DNA of 64,000 nt. Source: Actinomadura nitritigenes (GTDB lineage: Bacteria; Actinomycetota; Actinomycetes; Streptosporangiales; Streptosporangiaceae). Below, in pieces: positions 15,451-24,238 of this stretch (its first letter is position 1; each line of letters begins with the position of its first letter). The stretch spans positions 1 to 64,000 of the forward strand of contig NZ_JAGEOK010000043.1 in assembly GCF_017573545.1 (NCBI RefSeq), in the 5' to 3' direction. The notes beneath the pieces were generated by a model that saw only the letters and a list, made by a program, of their open reading frames with translations, did not search any database and was not told where the DNA came from. The translations under genes and the position numbers were made by a program.

Positions 15451-15819
15451 ATGGCGGGCATGTTCTCCTTCTCCGCCCGCGCCCCCCGATCCCCCCGGCC
15501 CCCTCGCAGCACGGTCGAGCGGGTGCGGCTCGCCGTCGCCGTCGCCTACGCCGCCGCCGTCATCGCGGCGACCGGGGTCGTCATCGGCGCCGACCTGTTC
15601 GCGGACGACCCCGGGTTCATCGGCGTCCCGCTCATCATGATCACCTCACCGCTGTCGATGGCGGGCTTCTACCTCCTCGACCAGCTCGGGGAGATGCCGC
15701 AGGCCCTCGGCGCCGTCATGTTCTACGTCGTGACGACGGGGGCCGGGGCGCTCCAGACCTGGCTGCTGTGGCCCGGGCGCCCTCGCCGACGTACTGCCGG
15801 AAAGGCGCCGTCGGCGTAG
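15451..15819 (+). CDS. Small integral membrane protein, uncharacterised
   Basis: 122-residue protein with a basic, Pro/Arg-rich N-terminus and about three hydrophobic helices (VAVAYAAAVIAATGVVIGA, VPLIMITSPLSMAGFYLL, ALGAVMFYVVTTGAGALQTW), ending in an Arg/Lys-rich tail. It resembles the SCO4225-type small membrane proteins of actinomycetes, but only loosely. Starts at 15451 and 15460 are both possible. It begins 18 bases after the kamA-like terminator. No function can be proposed. Confidence 0.6.
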   Translation: MAGMFSFSARAPRSPRPPRSTVERVRLAVAVAYAAAVIAATGVVIGADLFADDPGFIGVPLIMITSPLSMAGFYLLDQLGEMPQALGAVMFYVVTTGAGALQTWLLWPGRPRRRTAGKAPSA

Positions 15820-15855
15820 GCGGCGCCCGGCCGGGCGCCGCCGGACGGGGCGCCG

Positions 15856-17079
15856 TCAGCGCAGGTGGCGGTGGAGGGCGAGCGCGGCGAGCACCGCGGC
15901 GGCGCCGCAGAGGGCGATGACGTGCGCCGGGGCGAGCAGGTCGCCGAGCGCGCCCGCGCCGCCGATCGCGGCGGCCTGGCCCGTCATCACCCCCGTGTTC
16001 GCCAGCCCGATCGCCTGGCCCCGCACCGTCTCCGGCGTCGCGTCCACGAGCCGGCGCTGGAGCGGCAGGTCGTAGCCGAGGCCGACCGTCCCCGCGAGCA
16101 TCAGCGCGCAGGCGAGCGGCAGCGGAGGGTGGAGGGCGAACAGCGTCAGCGGCGCGCCCGTCAGCAGCGCGAGCGGGAACGTGAGCCGGTCGCGCAGGTC
16201 CGGCCGGACCCAGCGGCCGACCAGCAGGTTCCCCGCGAACATCCCGGCGGCGGCCGACGACAGCATCAGCCCGGCCGCCCCCGGATCGCCGAGCCCGCTC
16301 GCGTACGGGATCGCCATCCCCTCCGACCCGACGGACAGCGACAGCGGCAGCCAGAAGGCCAGCAGCAGGCCCCGCGTCGTGCGCGCGCCGAGCAGCCGCC
16401 GGTTCACCCGCCACGTCTCGCGCGCGACCCCGGAGCCCCCGCGGTTCGGCGCCGGCACGTCCGGCAGCCCGAACCGGGCGAGCGCCACGGCCACGGCGGC
16501 GCTCGCGGCGGCCAGCCAGAGCGTCCCCGCCGGGGACAGCGCCGCCAGCAGCAGCCCGCCGGCGGCCTGCCCGGTGATCTGCGCCCCGGCGGACGTCATC
16601 GTGAACAGGGACCGGCCGAGCACGAACCCGTCGCCGGGCAGCAGCGCGGGCAGCCGGCCCTGCACGGTCGCGCTCCCGACCGGCGCGAACAGCCCGAGCA
16701 GGGTGATCAGCGCGATCGTCCCCGGCAGCGGGACGGCGCCGCACGCGAGGACGGCCGTGACGGCGAGGCGCAGCAGGTGGAACCCGGTGAGCAGCCGCCG
16801 CATCGGGACCCGGTCGGCGAGCGAGAGCAGGACCGCGCCGCCCACCGCGTACGGGAGCATGCCCGCGCAGAACACCAGCGCCGCGGCGAGGGCGGACCCG
16901 GTCCGCTCGAACGCCTGCACCGACAGCGCGATCATCCGGACGGAGTCGCCGGTCACCTGCAGCGTCTGCAGGCCGAACAGCGTGCGGAACTCGGGGACGC
17001 CGAAGACGTCGCGGTAGCGCGCGGACGCGGCCGGCCCGGCCGGCCCGGCGGGCCCGGGGGGAGCGGTGGGTGCCGTCAT
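15856..17079 (-). CDS. MFS transporter
   Basis: 407-residue major facilitator superfamily protein with about twelve hydrophobic helices. The loop motif LADRVPMRRLL after helix 2 is the conserved MFS motif A, and the second half has a corresponding RWVRPDLRDRL. The group resembles actinobacterial drug or macrolide-type exporters. The ATG at 17079 was taken because the upstream extension is disordered. It is divergent from a winged-helix regulator at 17138 with only 58 bases between starts, so regulation by that protein is likely. Substrate unknown. Confidence 0.88.
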   Translation of the reverse strand: MTAPTAPPGPAGPAGPAASARYRDVFGVPEFRTLFGLQTLQVTGDSVRMIALSVQAFERTGSALAAALVFCAGMLPYAVGGAVLLSLADRVPMRRLLTGFHLLRLAVTAVLACGAVPLPGTIALITLLGLFAPVGSATVQGRLPALLPGDGFVLGRSLFTMTSAGAQITGQAAGGLLLAALSPAGTLWLAAASAAVAVALARFGLPDVPAPNRGGSGVARETWRVNRRLLGARTTRGLLLAFWLPLSLSVGSEGMAIPYASGLGDPGAAGLMLSSAAAGMFAGNLLVGRWVRPDLRDRLTFPLALLTGAPLTLFALHPPLPLACALMLAGTVGLGYDLPLQRRLVDATPETVRGQAIGLANTGVMTGQAAAIGGAGALGDLLAPAHVIALCGAAAVLAALALHRHLR

Positions 17080-17111
17080 GCCGACCAGACTCGGGCGGGG
17101 GGACCGGCCTG

Positions 17112-17139
17112 GATAATGTTTCGGGGAGGAGCGAAACAT
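17112..17139 (+). promoter_or_regulatory. Palindromic operator over -10, ribosome binding site and start of the regulator gene
   Basis: A perfect 8-bp inverted repeat ATGTTTCG (17116-17123) and CGAAACAT (17132-17139), separated by GGGAGGAG, which is the ribosome binding site. The left arm overlaps a -10 element GATAAT (17112-17117) and the right arm ends in the ATG start at 17138. Occupancy would block both transcription and start access, pointing to autoregulation by the ArsR-like protein and possibly co-control of the divergent MFS gene. Confidence 0.7.
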
Positions 17140-18130
17140 GTACCGGATCGAGGTGGGGCCCGGCGACCTCGCGGCGAGCCGGTTCGGCATCGCGCCGCTG
17201 CACGAGACGATCACCGCGCTCGGCCTGGCCGCAGGGCGCGCGCCGGCCGGTCCGGTGGGCCCCTGGATGGAGCGGGCGCGCCCCCGCTACGCGTCGATCG
17301 CCGCCGACCCGGCGGTCCGGGCGCTGGCGTTCCTGCGGCGCCGCCACGGGTACATGGCCGACTTCGTCCAGCCGCCGCCGGGCCGCCCGAACCTCACGGT
17401 CGCCGAGCAGCTCGCCGTCGCCCGCGCCACGCCCCTCGCCCAGGCCCGCGAGGAGATCGCCCGCAACCTCGACGGCCTTCCTGCGCCTCCGGACGACGTC
17501 CAGGCGGTCCTGTGCGGCCCCGACGTCGTGCGGCGCCTCAGCGACGCGCTGGAGGCCGCGTGGGGCGCGCTCGTCGAACCGGACTGGCCGGTGCTGCGCG
17601 CGATCCTCGAACAGGACATCGTGCACCGAGCGGGACGGCTCGCCGCCTACGGCTGGGCGGAGGCCCTCGACGGCCTGTCCCGGAAGGTCCGGTGGCGCGC
17701 CGGCATGATCGAGGTGGACATCCCCGACGAGGGCGCCTACCGGCTGGACGGCGCCGGGCTGATGTTCGTCCCGACCGTGTTCTCCGAACTCGGCGTCACG
17801 CTGGAGCGGAACTGGCCGTACACGCTGATGTACCGGGCCAGGGGAGTGGCGGCCCTGTGGGAGGGACGGGAGCCGCGGGAGGGACGGGTGCCGCGGGACG
17901 GCGACGCGCTCGCCCGGCTGCTCGGCCGCACCCGCGCCGACCTGCTGCGCGCGCTCGCCGAGCCCGCCACCACGACCTGGCTCAGCGCCCGGCTCCGGGT
18001 GAGCCTCGGCGGGACCGGCGACCACCTCGCGGTGCTCCGCGCCTCCGGCCTCGTCACCCGCGAGCGCAGCGGCCGCGCCGTCCTGTACCGGCGGACGGCC
18101 ATGGGGGACATGCTGGTCGGCGCCCCGTGA
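17138..18130 (+). CDS. ArsR-like winged-helix regulator with N-terminal DUF5937-type domain
   Basis: 330-residue predicted DNA-binding protein. The C-terminal 90 residues form a winged helix-turn-helix (LARLLGRTRADLLRAL, then TTTWLSARL, then the recognition part LAVLRASGLVTRERSGRAV and wing LYRRT), as in ArsR-type repressors. The N-terminal 240 residues match the actinobacterial DUF5937 sensor-like region starting MYRIEVGPGDLAASRFG. No metal-binding Cys cluster is present, so a small-molecule signal is more likely than metal. Divergent from an MFS exporter; a palindrome lies over its own promoter and start. Confidence 0.85.
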   Translation: MYRIEVGPGDLAASRFGIAPLHETITALGLAAGRAPAGPVGPWMERARPRYASIAADPAVRALAFLRRRHGYMADFVQPPPGRPNLTVAEQLAVARATPLAQAREEIARNLDGLPAPPDDVQAVLCGPDVVRRLSDALEAAWGALVEPDWPVLRAILEQDIVHRAGRLAAYGWAEALDGLSRKVRWRAGMIEVDIPDEGAYRLDGAGLMFVPTVFSELGVTLERNWPYTLMYRARGVAALWEGREPREGRVPRDGDALARLLGRTRADLLRALAEPATTTWLSARLRVSLGGTGDHLAVLRASGLVTRERSGRAVLYRRTAMGDMLVGAP

Positions 18131-18202
18131 GGCCGCCCCGGACGACCGGGACGGCCCCACCAGGACGCCGGCAGCGGGCCTCGGCAGGGACGCCGGACGG
18201 CG

Positions 18203-18724
18203 TCAGACGCCGAACTCGGGGATGATCGTCGCGCGGGCGAGGGTGTGGGCGGTGATGTTGAAGCCCGCCACGGCCGGGGAGACGTCCGAGCCGATCCCGA
18301 GCGACTCCACGTCCAGCGCGTGCACCGTGAACACGTACCGGTGCGGGTCCCCGGGCGGCGGCGCCGCGCCGCCGAACTCCTTGTTCCCGTAGTCGTTGCG
18401 GGCGTGAATCCCGATCGTGGAGTCGGCGGTGCCCGCGCCCGTGGGCAGTTCGGTGACGTCCGCCGGGATGTCGAACAGCGTCCAGTGCCAGAACCCGCTG
18501 CCGGTCGGGGCGTCGGGGTCGTAGCAGGTCACGGCGAAGCTCTTGGTCTCCGGCGGGAACCCGGACCAGCGCAGGTGCGGGGACTGGTTGCCGCCGCTGA
18601 ACCCCCAGTCGTCGAACACGTGCTTGTCGTCGAGCCGCTCGCCGTGGGCGACGTCATCGCTGGTCACGGTGAACGACGGGACCTCGGGAAGGTGCTCGTG
18701 CGGAAGCGGTGGCCGGCCGGCCAT
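18203..18724 (-). CDS. YbhB/YbcL family PEBP (Raf-kinase-inhibitor-like) protein
   Basis: 173-residue phosphatidylethanolamine-binding-protein fold. The anion-binding pocket motifs are visible: YDPDAPTGSGFWHW (DPDxP and HW) and GGAAPPPGDPHRY (GPxPPxG/HRY-like). Bacterial members are cytosolic proteins of unclear role, sometimes acting as kinase or protease modulators. There is no signal peptide. It is followed by a short spacer and preceded by about 220 bases without a gene. Confidence 0.93.
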   Translation of the reverse strand: MAGRPPLPHEHLPEVPSFTVTSDDVAHGERLDDKHVFDDWGFSGGNQSPHLRWSGFPPETKSFAVTCYDPDAPTGSGFWHWTLFDIPADVTELPTGAGTADSTIGIHARNDYGNKEFGGAAPPPGDPHRYVFTVHALDVESLGIGSDVSPAVAGFNITAHTLARATIIPEFGV

Positions 18725-18915
18725 GGCGACCTCCTCGTCAAAGGATCAGTTGTCACTCCATCTCTATCAGGCGGGTCAGGTCTCGACCGCGCCCATCGTG
18801 AAGCCGGTGACTGCGGCAGAGGGGTGTCCTCCAGATGCAGCCGCATCACGACGCGGGTGAGCGACAGGAAACATCCAGAGACGGCCGGACAACTCTCGGG
18901 AACTCTGGACGTGCG

Positions 18916-18940
18916 GGTCACAGCGGCCTCCGCTGTGACC
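18916..18940 (-). terminator. Hairpin terminator after the Wzt-like gene
   Basis: Perfect 11-bp stem GGTCACAGCGG/CCGCTGTGACC with a 3-base loop, located 5 bases beyond the stop of the ABC ATPase gene. The rest of the 18725-18944 gap shows no gene. Confidence 0.7.
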
Positions 18941-18944
18941 TGGA

Positions 18945-19742
18945 TCACTTACCGGCGGCCTCGCTGTAGGCCGCGATGACCTCTTCCGGATCGCCGTCCA
19001 TCCGCATCCGGCCCTCGTCGATCCAGATGACCCGGTCGCACATCTCCTTGACCGTGTCCAGCTGGTGCGCGACGAGGAAGACCGCGCCGGCCTCCTTGCG
19101 CAGCTCCTCGATCCGCTTCTTGCTCTTGCGCTTGAACTTGGCGTCGCCGGTGGCGAGCGCCTCGTCGATCAGCAGCACGTCGTGGGTCTTCGCCGCGGCG
19201 ATCGCGAACCGGAGCCGCGCCCCCATGCCGGACGAGTACGTCCGCATGGGGTACTGGATGAACCCCTCCTTGAGCCCCGCGAAGTCGACGATCTTCTGGT
19301 ACTGGGCCTTCGTCTCCGTCGGGGTCATGCCCATCGCCAGGCAGCCGAGGACGATGTTGCGCTCGCCCGTCAGGTCCTTCATCAGCGCCGCGTTCACGCC
19401 GAGCAGGGACGGCTGGCCGTCGGTGTACACCGCGCCGCTGTGCGGCGGCAGCAGCCCCGCGATGGCCTTCAGCAGCGTCGACTTGCCGGAGCCGTTGGTC
19501 CCGATGATCCCGACCGCCTCACCGCGGTACGCGACGAACGACAGCCCCTTGATCGCGTGGACCTCCTTCATCGAAGGACGGCTCTTGCGGCGCAGCACCC
19601 GGGAGAACGCGCTGGCGGCGTTGCCCTTCCCGCCCGCGCCGTACACGCGGTAGATGATGTGCAGGTCGTCGACGACGACGATCGGCTCGCGCGTGGGGTC
19701 GACGTCGATGGCCGCCCCGCCGCGCACCTTGGTGTCAGCCAC
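18945..19742 (-). CDS. Wzt/TagH-like polysaccharide ABC exporter ATPase
   Basis: 265-residue ATPase of the polysaccharide/teichoic-acid export group. Walker A is GTNGSGKST, the signature is YSSGMGARLRF, Walker B is VLLIDEALATGD and the switch His is in LVAHQLD. It lacks the C-terminal carbohydrate-binding domain of some Wzt proteins. The GTG at 19742 overlaps the permease stop and has GAGGAG 10 bases upstream; a GTG at 19763 is an alternative. Works with the permease at 19735-20703 to move an undecaprenyl-linked wall glycan across the membrane. Confidence 0.92.
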   Translation of the reverse strand: MADTKVRGGAAIDVDPTREPIVVVDDLHIIYRVYGAGGKGNAASAFSRVLRRKSRPSMKEVHAIKGLSFVAYRGEAVGIIGTNGSGKSTLLKAIAGLLPPHSGAVYTDGQPSLLGVNAALMKDLTGERNIVLGCLAMGMTPTETKAQYQKIVDFAGLKEGFIQYPMRTYSSGMGARLRFAIAAAKTHDVLLIDEALATGDAKFKRKSKKRIEELRKEAGAVFLVAHQLDTVKEMCDRVIWIDEGRMRMDGDPEEVIAAYSEAAGK

Positions 19743-20703
19743 GGCCGTAACGCTCCTCGGCACTGAAGAAGAACAGGAACCCGCCGATCAGCGCGACGGC
19801 CGACCAGATCCCCGCGTAGAGCCACAGCTGGGCGGTGGACTCGGTCATCTTGGTGTGCACGAAGTGGCGGTACTCGCCGAGCAGCTGGTGCCGGCTGAGC
19901 TCCACGTACACGTAGGCGGGGTTGGCCTTGAGGATCTCGCCGATCCACGGGTGGGTCTTGAGCGCGTGGCTGCGGTGCAGCAGGTCCGGCAGGCTGAAGA
20001 TCACGCCGGACAGGTAGAGCCAGGTCCGCATGATGAACGGCAGCAGCTGGGTGACGTCCCGGTTGAACGCGCCGAAGCGCGCCATCACCATGCTGATCCC
20101 GACGTTGAACAGCAGCTGCAGCAGCAGGACCGGGACGAACATCAGCATCTGGATGTCGATCGGCTCGCCGAACGCGAACACGATGCCGAGCAGCACGATC
20201 AGCGACAGCAGCAGCTGCTGGAGCTCCACGGTCGCGATGGCGAGCGGCAGCGTCGCGCGCGGGAAGTGCAGCGCTCTGATCAGCGACAGGTTGTCCCCGA
20301 CGGACTTGGAGCCCGACGTGATCGAGCGCTGGGTAAACCCGAACATGAACACGCCCGTCACAAGGAAGGGAATGAAGTCCGGTACGCCGCGCTTGGTGTT
20401 GAGGAGGACGCCGAAGATCAGGTAGTAGACGGAGACGTTCAGGATCGGGGTCAGCAGCTGCCAGACCTGACCGAGCCTCGAGTCCGTGTACATCGAGATG
20501 TTCTTGGCCGAGGCGAACGCCCAGATGAAGTTGCGCCTGGCCCAGACGCTCTGGATGTACTTGCGCAGCGGGGGGCGCGCCGCGCTCTGCCTCAATCCGT
20601 ACCGTGCGGCGTAGGCGGCCAGCGTCTCGTTCACGTGAGGAGACTCCGCGATCGTGCCGACCGACTCGCCACCCGATGAACCGAGCCGTTGCGGGTGACT
20701 CAT
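19735..20703 (-). CDS. Wzm/TagG-like polysaccharide ABC exporter permease
   Basis: 322-residue ABC-2 type permease with six predicted helices (for example ILNVSVYYLIFGVLL, FIPFLVTGVFMFGF, LLLSLIVLLGIVFAF, LYLSGVIFSLPDLL and a final LWLYAGIWSAVALIGGFLFFF). The N-terminal cytoplasmic part ends in SVWARRNFIWAFASAKN and TDSRLGQVWQLLTP, typical of Wzm/TagG. The ATG at 20703 is the preferred start. It precedes and overlaps the ATPase gene, forming a two-gene exporter. The glycan exported is unknown; the glycosyltransferase operon at 27.5-32.6 kb is a candidate source, not adjacent. Confidence 0.9.
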   Translation of the reverse strand: MSHPQRLGSSGGESVGTIAESPHVNETLAAYAARYGLRQSAARPPLRKYIQSVWARRNFIWAFASAKNISMYTDSRLGQVWQLLTPILNVSVYYLIFGVLLNTKRGVPDFIPFLVTGVFMFGFTQRSITSGSKSVGDNLSLIRALHFPRATLPLAIATVELQQLLLSLIVLLGIVFAFGEPIDIQMLMFVPVLLLQLLFNVGISMVMARFGAFNRDVTQLLPFIMRTWLYLSGVIFSLPDLLHRSHALKTHPWIGEILKANPAYVYVELSRHQLLGEYRHFVHTKMTESTAQLWLYAGIWSAVALIGGFLFFFSAEERYGRG

Positions 20704-20813
20704 GCCGGGAAGCCTATTGCAGTCGATGATGTGTCGGTGACGTTCACCCGCATGTGACCCCCGAACTGAGATCATTACGGAATCTTGTCGTCGCCCCTGG
20801 GGATACCCCGGGG

Positions 20814-22421
20814 ATGCGGTCCAACCATTCTCGATCACTGCCCGTGCTGAACTCACCCGGGTCCCCCCCTTCTGCTCGAACCCGTGCCCGCTCCCGTTCG
20901 CGCGCCCCCTACCGGGTGCTGCTGAGCCGGCTGGGGCGCGCCGACCGGTGGGCGTTCGACCGGGTCGCCGCGGCCCGCCTGCCCGGCCTGGAGTACGTCC
21001 TGCCCCGGCTGTCGAGGACCGCCGACCACGGCGTGCTGTGGTTCACCACGGCGGCGGCGCTCGGGCTCACCCGGCGGCCGCGGCTGCGGCGCGGCGCGCT
21101 GCGCGGATCGATCGCGATCGCGGTGGCGAGCCCGATGGTCAACATCTTGGGCAAGCAGGCGTTCCGCCGGGCGCGCCCGGTCGTGGACCTGGTGCCGCCG
21201 ATCCGGATCCGGTGGAAGCTGCCGACCTCGCACGCCTTCCCGTCCGGGCACTCGGCGTCCGCCGCCGCGTTCGCGGCCGGGGTGGCGCTGGAGGCCCCGG
21301 CCGCGGTCGCGGCGCCGGTCGCGGCGACCGCCGCCGCCGTCGCGTTCGCCCGCGTCTACACGGGTGCGCACTACCCCGGCGACGTGCTCGCGGGCGTCGG
21401 CATCGGCGCGCTGGCCGGGCTCGGCACGCGGCTGGTGTGGCCGGCGCGGCCTCCGGTGGCCCGCCTGACCCGGGCCGAGGGCGAGGACGCCCACGTCACC
21501 GATGACGGGCGCGGCGTCGTCGTGGTCGTCAACCCCGGCTCCGGCGGCGGCGAGGCCACCCGCGGCATCCTGCCGAGCAGCGCCGAGATGGCGTCCGGCC
21601 TGCTGGAGCGCGAGCTCCCGGCGGCGGAGATCGTCATGCTGGAGCCCGACCAGGATTTCGAGAAGATGTGCGCGGAGGCCGCCGTGCGGGCGGACGTGCT
21701 CGCGGTCGTCGGCGGCGACGGCACCGTCAACGCGGCCGCGCGCGCCGCGCTGGACCACGACGTCCCGCTGCTGGTCGTGCCCGGCGGGACGTTCGACCAC
21801 TTCGCCCGCGCGCTCGGCGTCGAGTCGCCCGCGCAGGCGATCGCCGCGTACCGGGCCGGGCGGCTCAGCCGCGTGGACGTCGCCTACGCCGCGCCCGCCG
21901 GGACCGGATCCGCGGAAGGCGGCGAGCGGCTGTTCCTGAACACGGCGAGCTTCGGCGCCTACACCGAGCTGGTCGACCGGCGCGAGCGGCTGGAGAAGCG
22001 GCTCGGCAAGTGGCCCGCGCTGGCGATCGCCGCCGTCCGGACGCTGCGGCACTCCGAGCCGGTCGAGGCCGTCGTCGACGGGCACCGGCGGCACGTCTGG
22101 CTGGCGTTCGTCGGCAACGGCGTGTTCGGCTCGCACGGCGCCGCGCCCACGTGGCGGGAGCGCCTCGACGACGGGCGCCTCGACATCCGGATGGTCTCCG
22201 CCGGGCGGCGGATGCCCCGCGTCCGGGCGGTCGCCGCGGTCCTCGCCGGGCACCTGCACGTCGTGCCCGGCTTCCGGGCGTGGCGCGCCGGCGGGCTGGA
22301 GGTGCTCACGGACGGTGACGAACTTCGGTTCGCGCGGGACGGCGAGGTGACGCCGATGCCCCCGGCGATCCGGTTCGGCAAGCACGCGAAGGCGCTCGCG
22401 GTCTTCCGTCCGGAAGCCTGA
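20814..22421 (+). CDS. PAP2 phosphatase / diacylglycerol kinase fusion protein
   Basis: 535-residue fusion. The N-terminal half is a PAP2 acid phosphatase with KQAFRRARP, FPSGHS and RVYTGAHYPGD motifs. The C-terminal half is a lipid kinase with VVNPGSGGG and the ATP loop VVGGDGTVNA. Such fusions occur in actinobacteria and are expected to act on phospholipid or polyprenyl phosphates at the membrane; the exact substrates are not known. The ATG at 20814 is one of several possible starts (GTG at 20754 and 20844 also in frame). Divergent from the exporter permease. Confidence 0.9.
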   Translation: MRSNHSRSLPVLNSPGSPPSARTRARSRSRAPYRVLLSRLGRADRWAFDRVAAARLPGLEYVLPRLSRTADHGVLWFTTAAALGLTRRPRLRRGALRGSIAIAVASPMVNILGKQAFRRARPVVDLVPPIRIRWKLPTSHAFPSGHSASAAAFAAGVALEAPAAVAAPVAATAAAVAFARVYTGAHYPGDVLAGVGIGALAGLGTRLVWPARPPVARLTRAEGEDAHVTDDGRGVVVVVNPGSGGGEATRGILPSSAEMASGLLERELPAAEIVMLEPDQDFEKMCAEAAVRADVLAVVGGDGTVNAAARAALDHDVPLLVVPGGTFDHFARALGVESPAQAIAAYRAGRLSRVDVAYAAPAGTGSAEGGERLFLNTASFGAYTELVDRRERLEKRLGKWPALAIAAVRTLRHSEPVEAVVDGHRRHVWLAFVGNGVFGSHGAAPTWRERLDDGRLDIRMVSAGRRMPRVRAVAAVLAGHLHVVPGFRAWRAGGLEVLTDGDELRFARDGEVTPMPPAIRFGKHAKALAVFRPEA

Positions 22422-22460
22422 CCGGTGCCGGGAGTTCGGTGAAGGTTCAGGCGGCCGTAA

Positions 22461-22510
22461 CCGCGGCCGGGCTCCCGGCGGCCGGCCGCGAGGGGCGGGC
22501 CCGGCCGCGG
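22461..22510. terminator. Bidirectional hairpin terminator between convergent genes
   Basis: Perfect 12-bp arms CCGCGGCCGGGC (22461-22472) and GCCCGGCCGCGG (22499-22510) around a 26-base G+C-rich centre, located between the PAP2-kinase stop (22421) and the P450 stop (22521). Confidence 0.7.
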
Positions 22511-22520
22511 GAGCCGGTCC

Positions 22521-23690
22521 TCAGGCGAACGCGAGGGGGAGGGCGCGGAGCCCGACGACCACCGGTGAGCCGTTGTAGACCGGTTCGCCGGTGGCCGTGA
22601 CGGTCCCGTACCGCGACCGGAGCTCTTCGAGGACGAGCCGCATCTCCATCCGGGCGAGCGCAGCGCCGAGGCAGAAGTGCGGGCCGTATCCGAACGCCAG
22701 TCCCGGCACAGTGGGCCGCCTGCTGACATCGAAACGGTCGGCATCGGGCCCGAATGCCTCCGGATCGCGGTTCGCCGACCCGTACAGAAGCATGATGTGG
22801 TCGCCGGCCTCCAGCTTCGTCCCCGCCAGGACGGCCGGGCGTGTCGCGGTCCGGAGGAAGTAGACGACCGGGGACGTCCAGCGCAGGATCTCCTCGATCG
22901 CCGCCGGCATCGCCTCCGGCCGCTTCATCGCCTCCCACTGGCCGGGGTTCTCCGCGAACGCCAGCAGCCCGCCCGAGATCGCGTGCCGGGTCGTCTCGTT
23001 CCCGGCGACGAGCAGCTGGATCAGGAACATCACCATCTCGATGTCGGTGAGCCGGTCACCGTCCACCTCGGCCTGCGCGAGCTGCGAGATCACGTCGTCG
23101 CGCGGCGCGGCCCGCCGCTCGTTCGAGACCTCGACCAGGTAGAGGCCGGCCTCTGTCCGCAGCGCGGCCCGCTCCTCGTCCGGCAGCTCCGGCGCCGCCC
23201 CCGGGATGATCGACTCCGACCAGCGGAAGAACCGCGGCCAGTCGTCCTCCGGGATGCCGAGCAGCAGGCAGATCACCTGCAGCGGCAGCGGGACGGCCAG
23301 TTCCGCGACGACGTCGAAGGGGCGGCCCGCCTCGACCGGCTCCAGCAGCGCACGGATCCGCTCCCGGACGGCGCCCTCCAGCCGGCGCATCGCCGAGGGC
23401 CGGAACGCGGGCGCGACCAGCCCCCGATACCGGCCGTGCTCGGGCGGGTCCGTATGCATGATCGTCGGCGGCGTGTCGAACGGGACGCCGATCTCGTCGA
23501 TCAGGATCCCGTCGCCCGACCGGTACGCCGCCGGGTCGCTCGCCACCGCGTGCACCGCCGCGTGCGACCCCGCCACCCACAGCGGCAGCGACGGATGCCG
23601 GACGAGCCCGCCCTCCGCCCGTACGGCCTCGTACAGCCCGTACGGATGCCCGTGCGCGTAGAACCCGTCCGGAAAGCCGTCCGGGATCAC
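22521..23690 (-). CDS. Cytochrome P450
   Basis: 389-residue soluble bacterial P450. The I-helix oxygen-binding motif is LLVAGNETTRHA, the K-helix ExxR is EEILR, and the heme-cysteine segment is FGYGPHFCLGAALARME. The GTG at 23690 forms a GTGA overlap with the stop of the upstream cupin gene, so the pair is a two-gene operon. The group looks like CYP families used in catabolism or tailoring by actinomycetes; redox partners are not encoded nearby and the substrate is unknown. Confidence 0.95.
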   Translation of the reverse strand: MIPDGFPDGFYAHGHPYGLYEAVRAEGGLVRHPSLPLWVAGSHAAVHAVASDPAAYRSGDGILIDEIGVPFDTPPTIMHTDPPEHGRYRGLVAPAFRPSAMRRLEGAVRERIRALLEPVEAGRPFDVVAELAVPLPLQVICLLLGIPEDDWPRFFRWSESIIPGAAPELPDEERAALRTEAGLYLVEVSNERRAAPRDDVISQLAQAEVDGDRLTDIEMVMFLIQLLVAGNETTRHAISGGLLAFAENPGQWEAMKRPEAMPAAIEEILRWTSPVVYFLRTATRPAVLAGTKLEAGDHIMLLYGSANRDPEAFGPDADRFDVSRRPTVPGLAFGYGPHFCLGAALARMEMRLVLEELRSRYGTVTATGEPVYNGSPVVVGLRALPLAFA

Positions 23691-24130
23691 GAGAGGATGC
23701 CCTGCGGTCTCGCTATCCCGGCGTCGTCGCACATGGCGTAGTAGGCGTTGAGCGTCGACTCGCCGTCGGTGACGCCGGTGATGTCGCCGTCGGCGTCGTA
23801 CTCGATGAAGGCGCCTTCGAGGATGAAGAGGATGTCGCTGTCCTCCTCGATGGTGAGCGTGTGGACGGAGCCGGGCGGCTCGTAGATGAACGTCCCGGCG
23901 TGGTAGTCGATGCCGTACTCCTTGTAGCGCCACCGTCCGGAGAACGTGTACGCGTGGACGCCGCCGGTGTGCTTGTGGGTGGGCAACTGGAACCCCGCCT
24001 CGAAGCGGTTGCGCACCACCCAGGTGTCGGGGGAGACCCTCAGGACCTGGAGGCCGACCGGGCCGATCGTGACCCAGGGGATGTCGTCGGAGTGGACGTG
24101 GCCGACCAGGGGACCGCTCGTCTCAGTCAT
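23687..24130 (-). CDS. Cupin protein of the 2,4'-dihydroxyacetophenone dioxygenase type
   Basis: 147-residue single-domain cupin. The first metal motif is LPTHKHTGGVHAYTFSGRWRY (His, His and the conserved Gly/Arg), and the second is YEPPGSVHTL, fitting a mononuclear Fe centre as in 2,4'-dihydroxyacetophenone dioxygenase relatives. The ATG at 24130 has no ribosome binding site, and a -10-like element ends 7 bases upstream, suggesting a leaderless mRNA. Coupled to the P450 gene downstream, so both may act on the same aromatic or ketone substrate (inference). Confidence 0.85.
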   Translation of the reverse strand: MTETSGPLVGHVHSDDIPWVTIGPVGLQVLRVSPDTWVVRNRFEAGFQLPTHKHTGGVHAYTFSGRWRYKEYGIDYHAGTFIYEPPGSVHTLTIEEDSDILFILEGAFIEYDADGDITGVTDGESTLNAYYAMCDDAGIARPQGILS

Positions 24131-24137
24131 AAAGCAA

Positions 24138-24166
24138 ACGCTAGGTAGGTCATCCCGGGCGCGCAA
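24138..24166 (-). promoter_or_regulatory. Probable leaderless promoter of the cupin-P450 operon
   Basis: On the minus strand, TTGCGC (24161-24166), a 17-base spacer, then TAGCGT (24138-24143), ending 7 bases before the ATG at 24130. That spacing puts the transcript start at or next to the start codon. Confidence 0.5.
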
Positions 24167-24238
24167 GACCCGCGGTTCATGGTCGTCCGACCGGGTAGGA
24201 GGACGGTCGCCCGCGAACCGCTGGAGGAGGTACCGCAC

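Noticed and set aside
15865..18225. Long plus-strand open frames over the MFS gene
   Set aside because: Antisense shadow of the transporter and an out-of-phase reading of the regulator; no start signal and no family resemblance.
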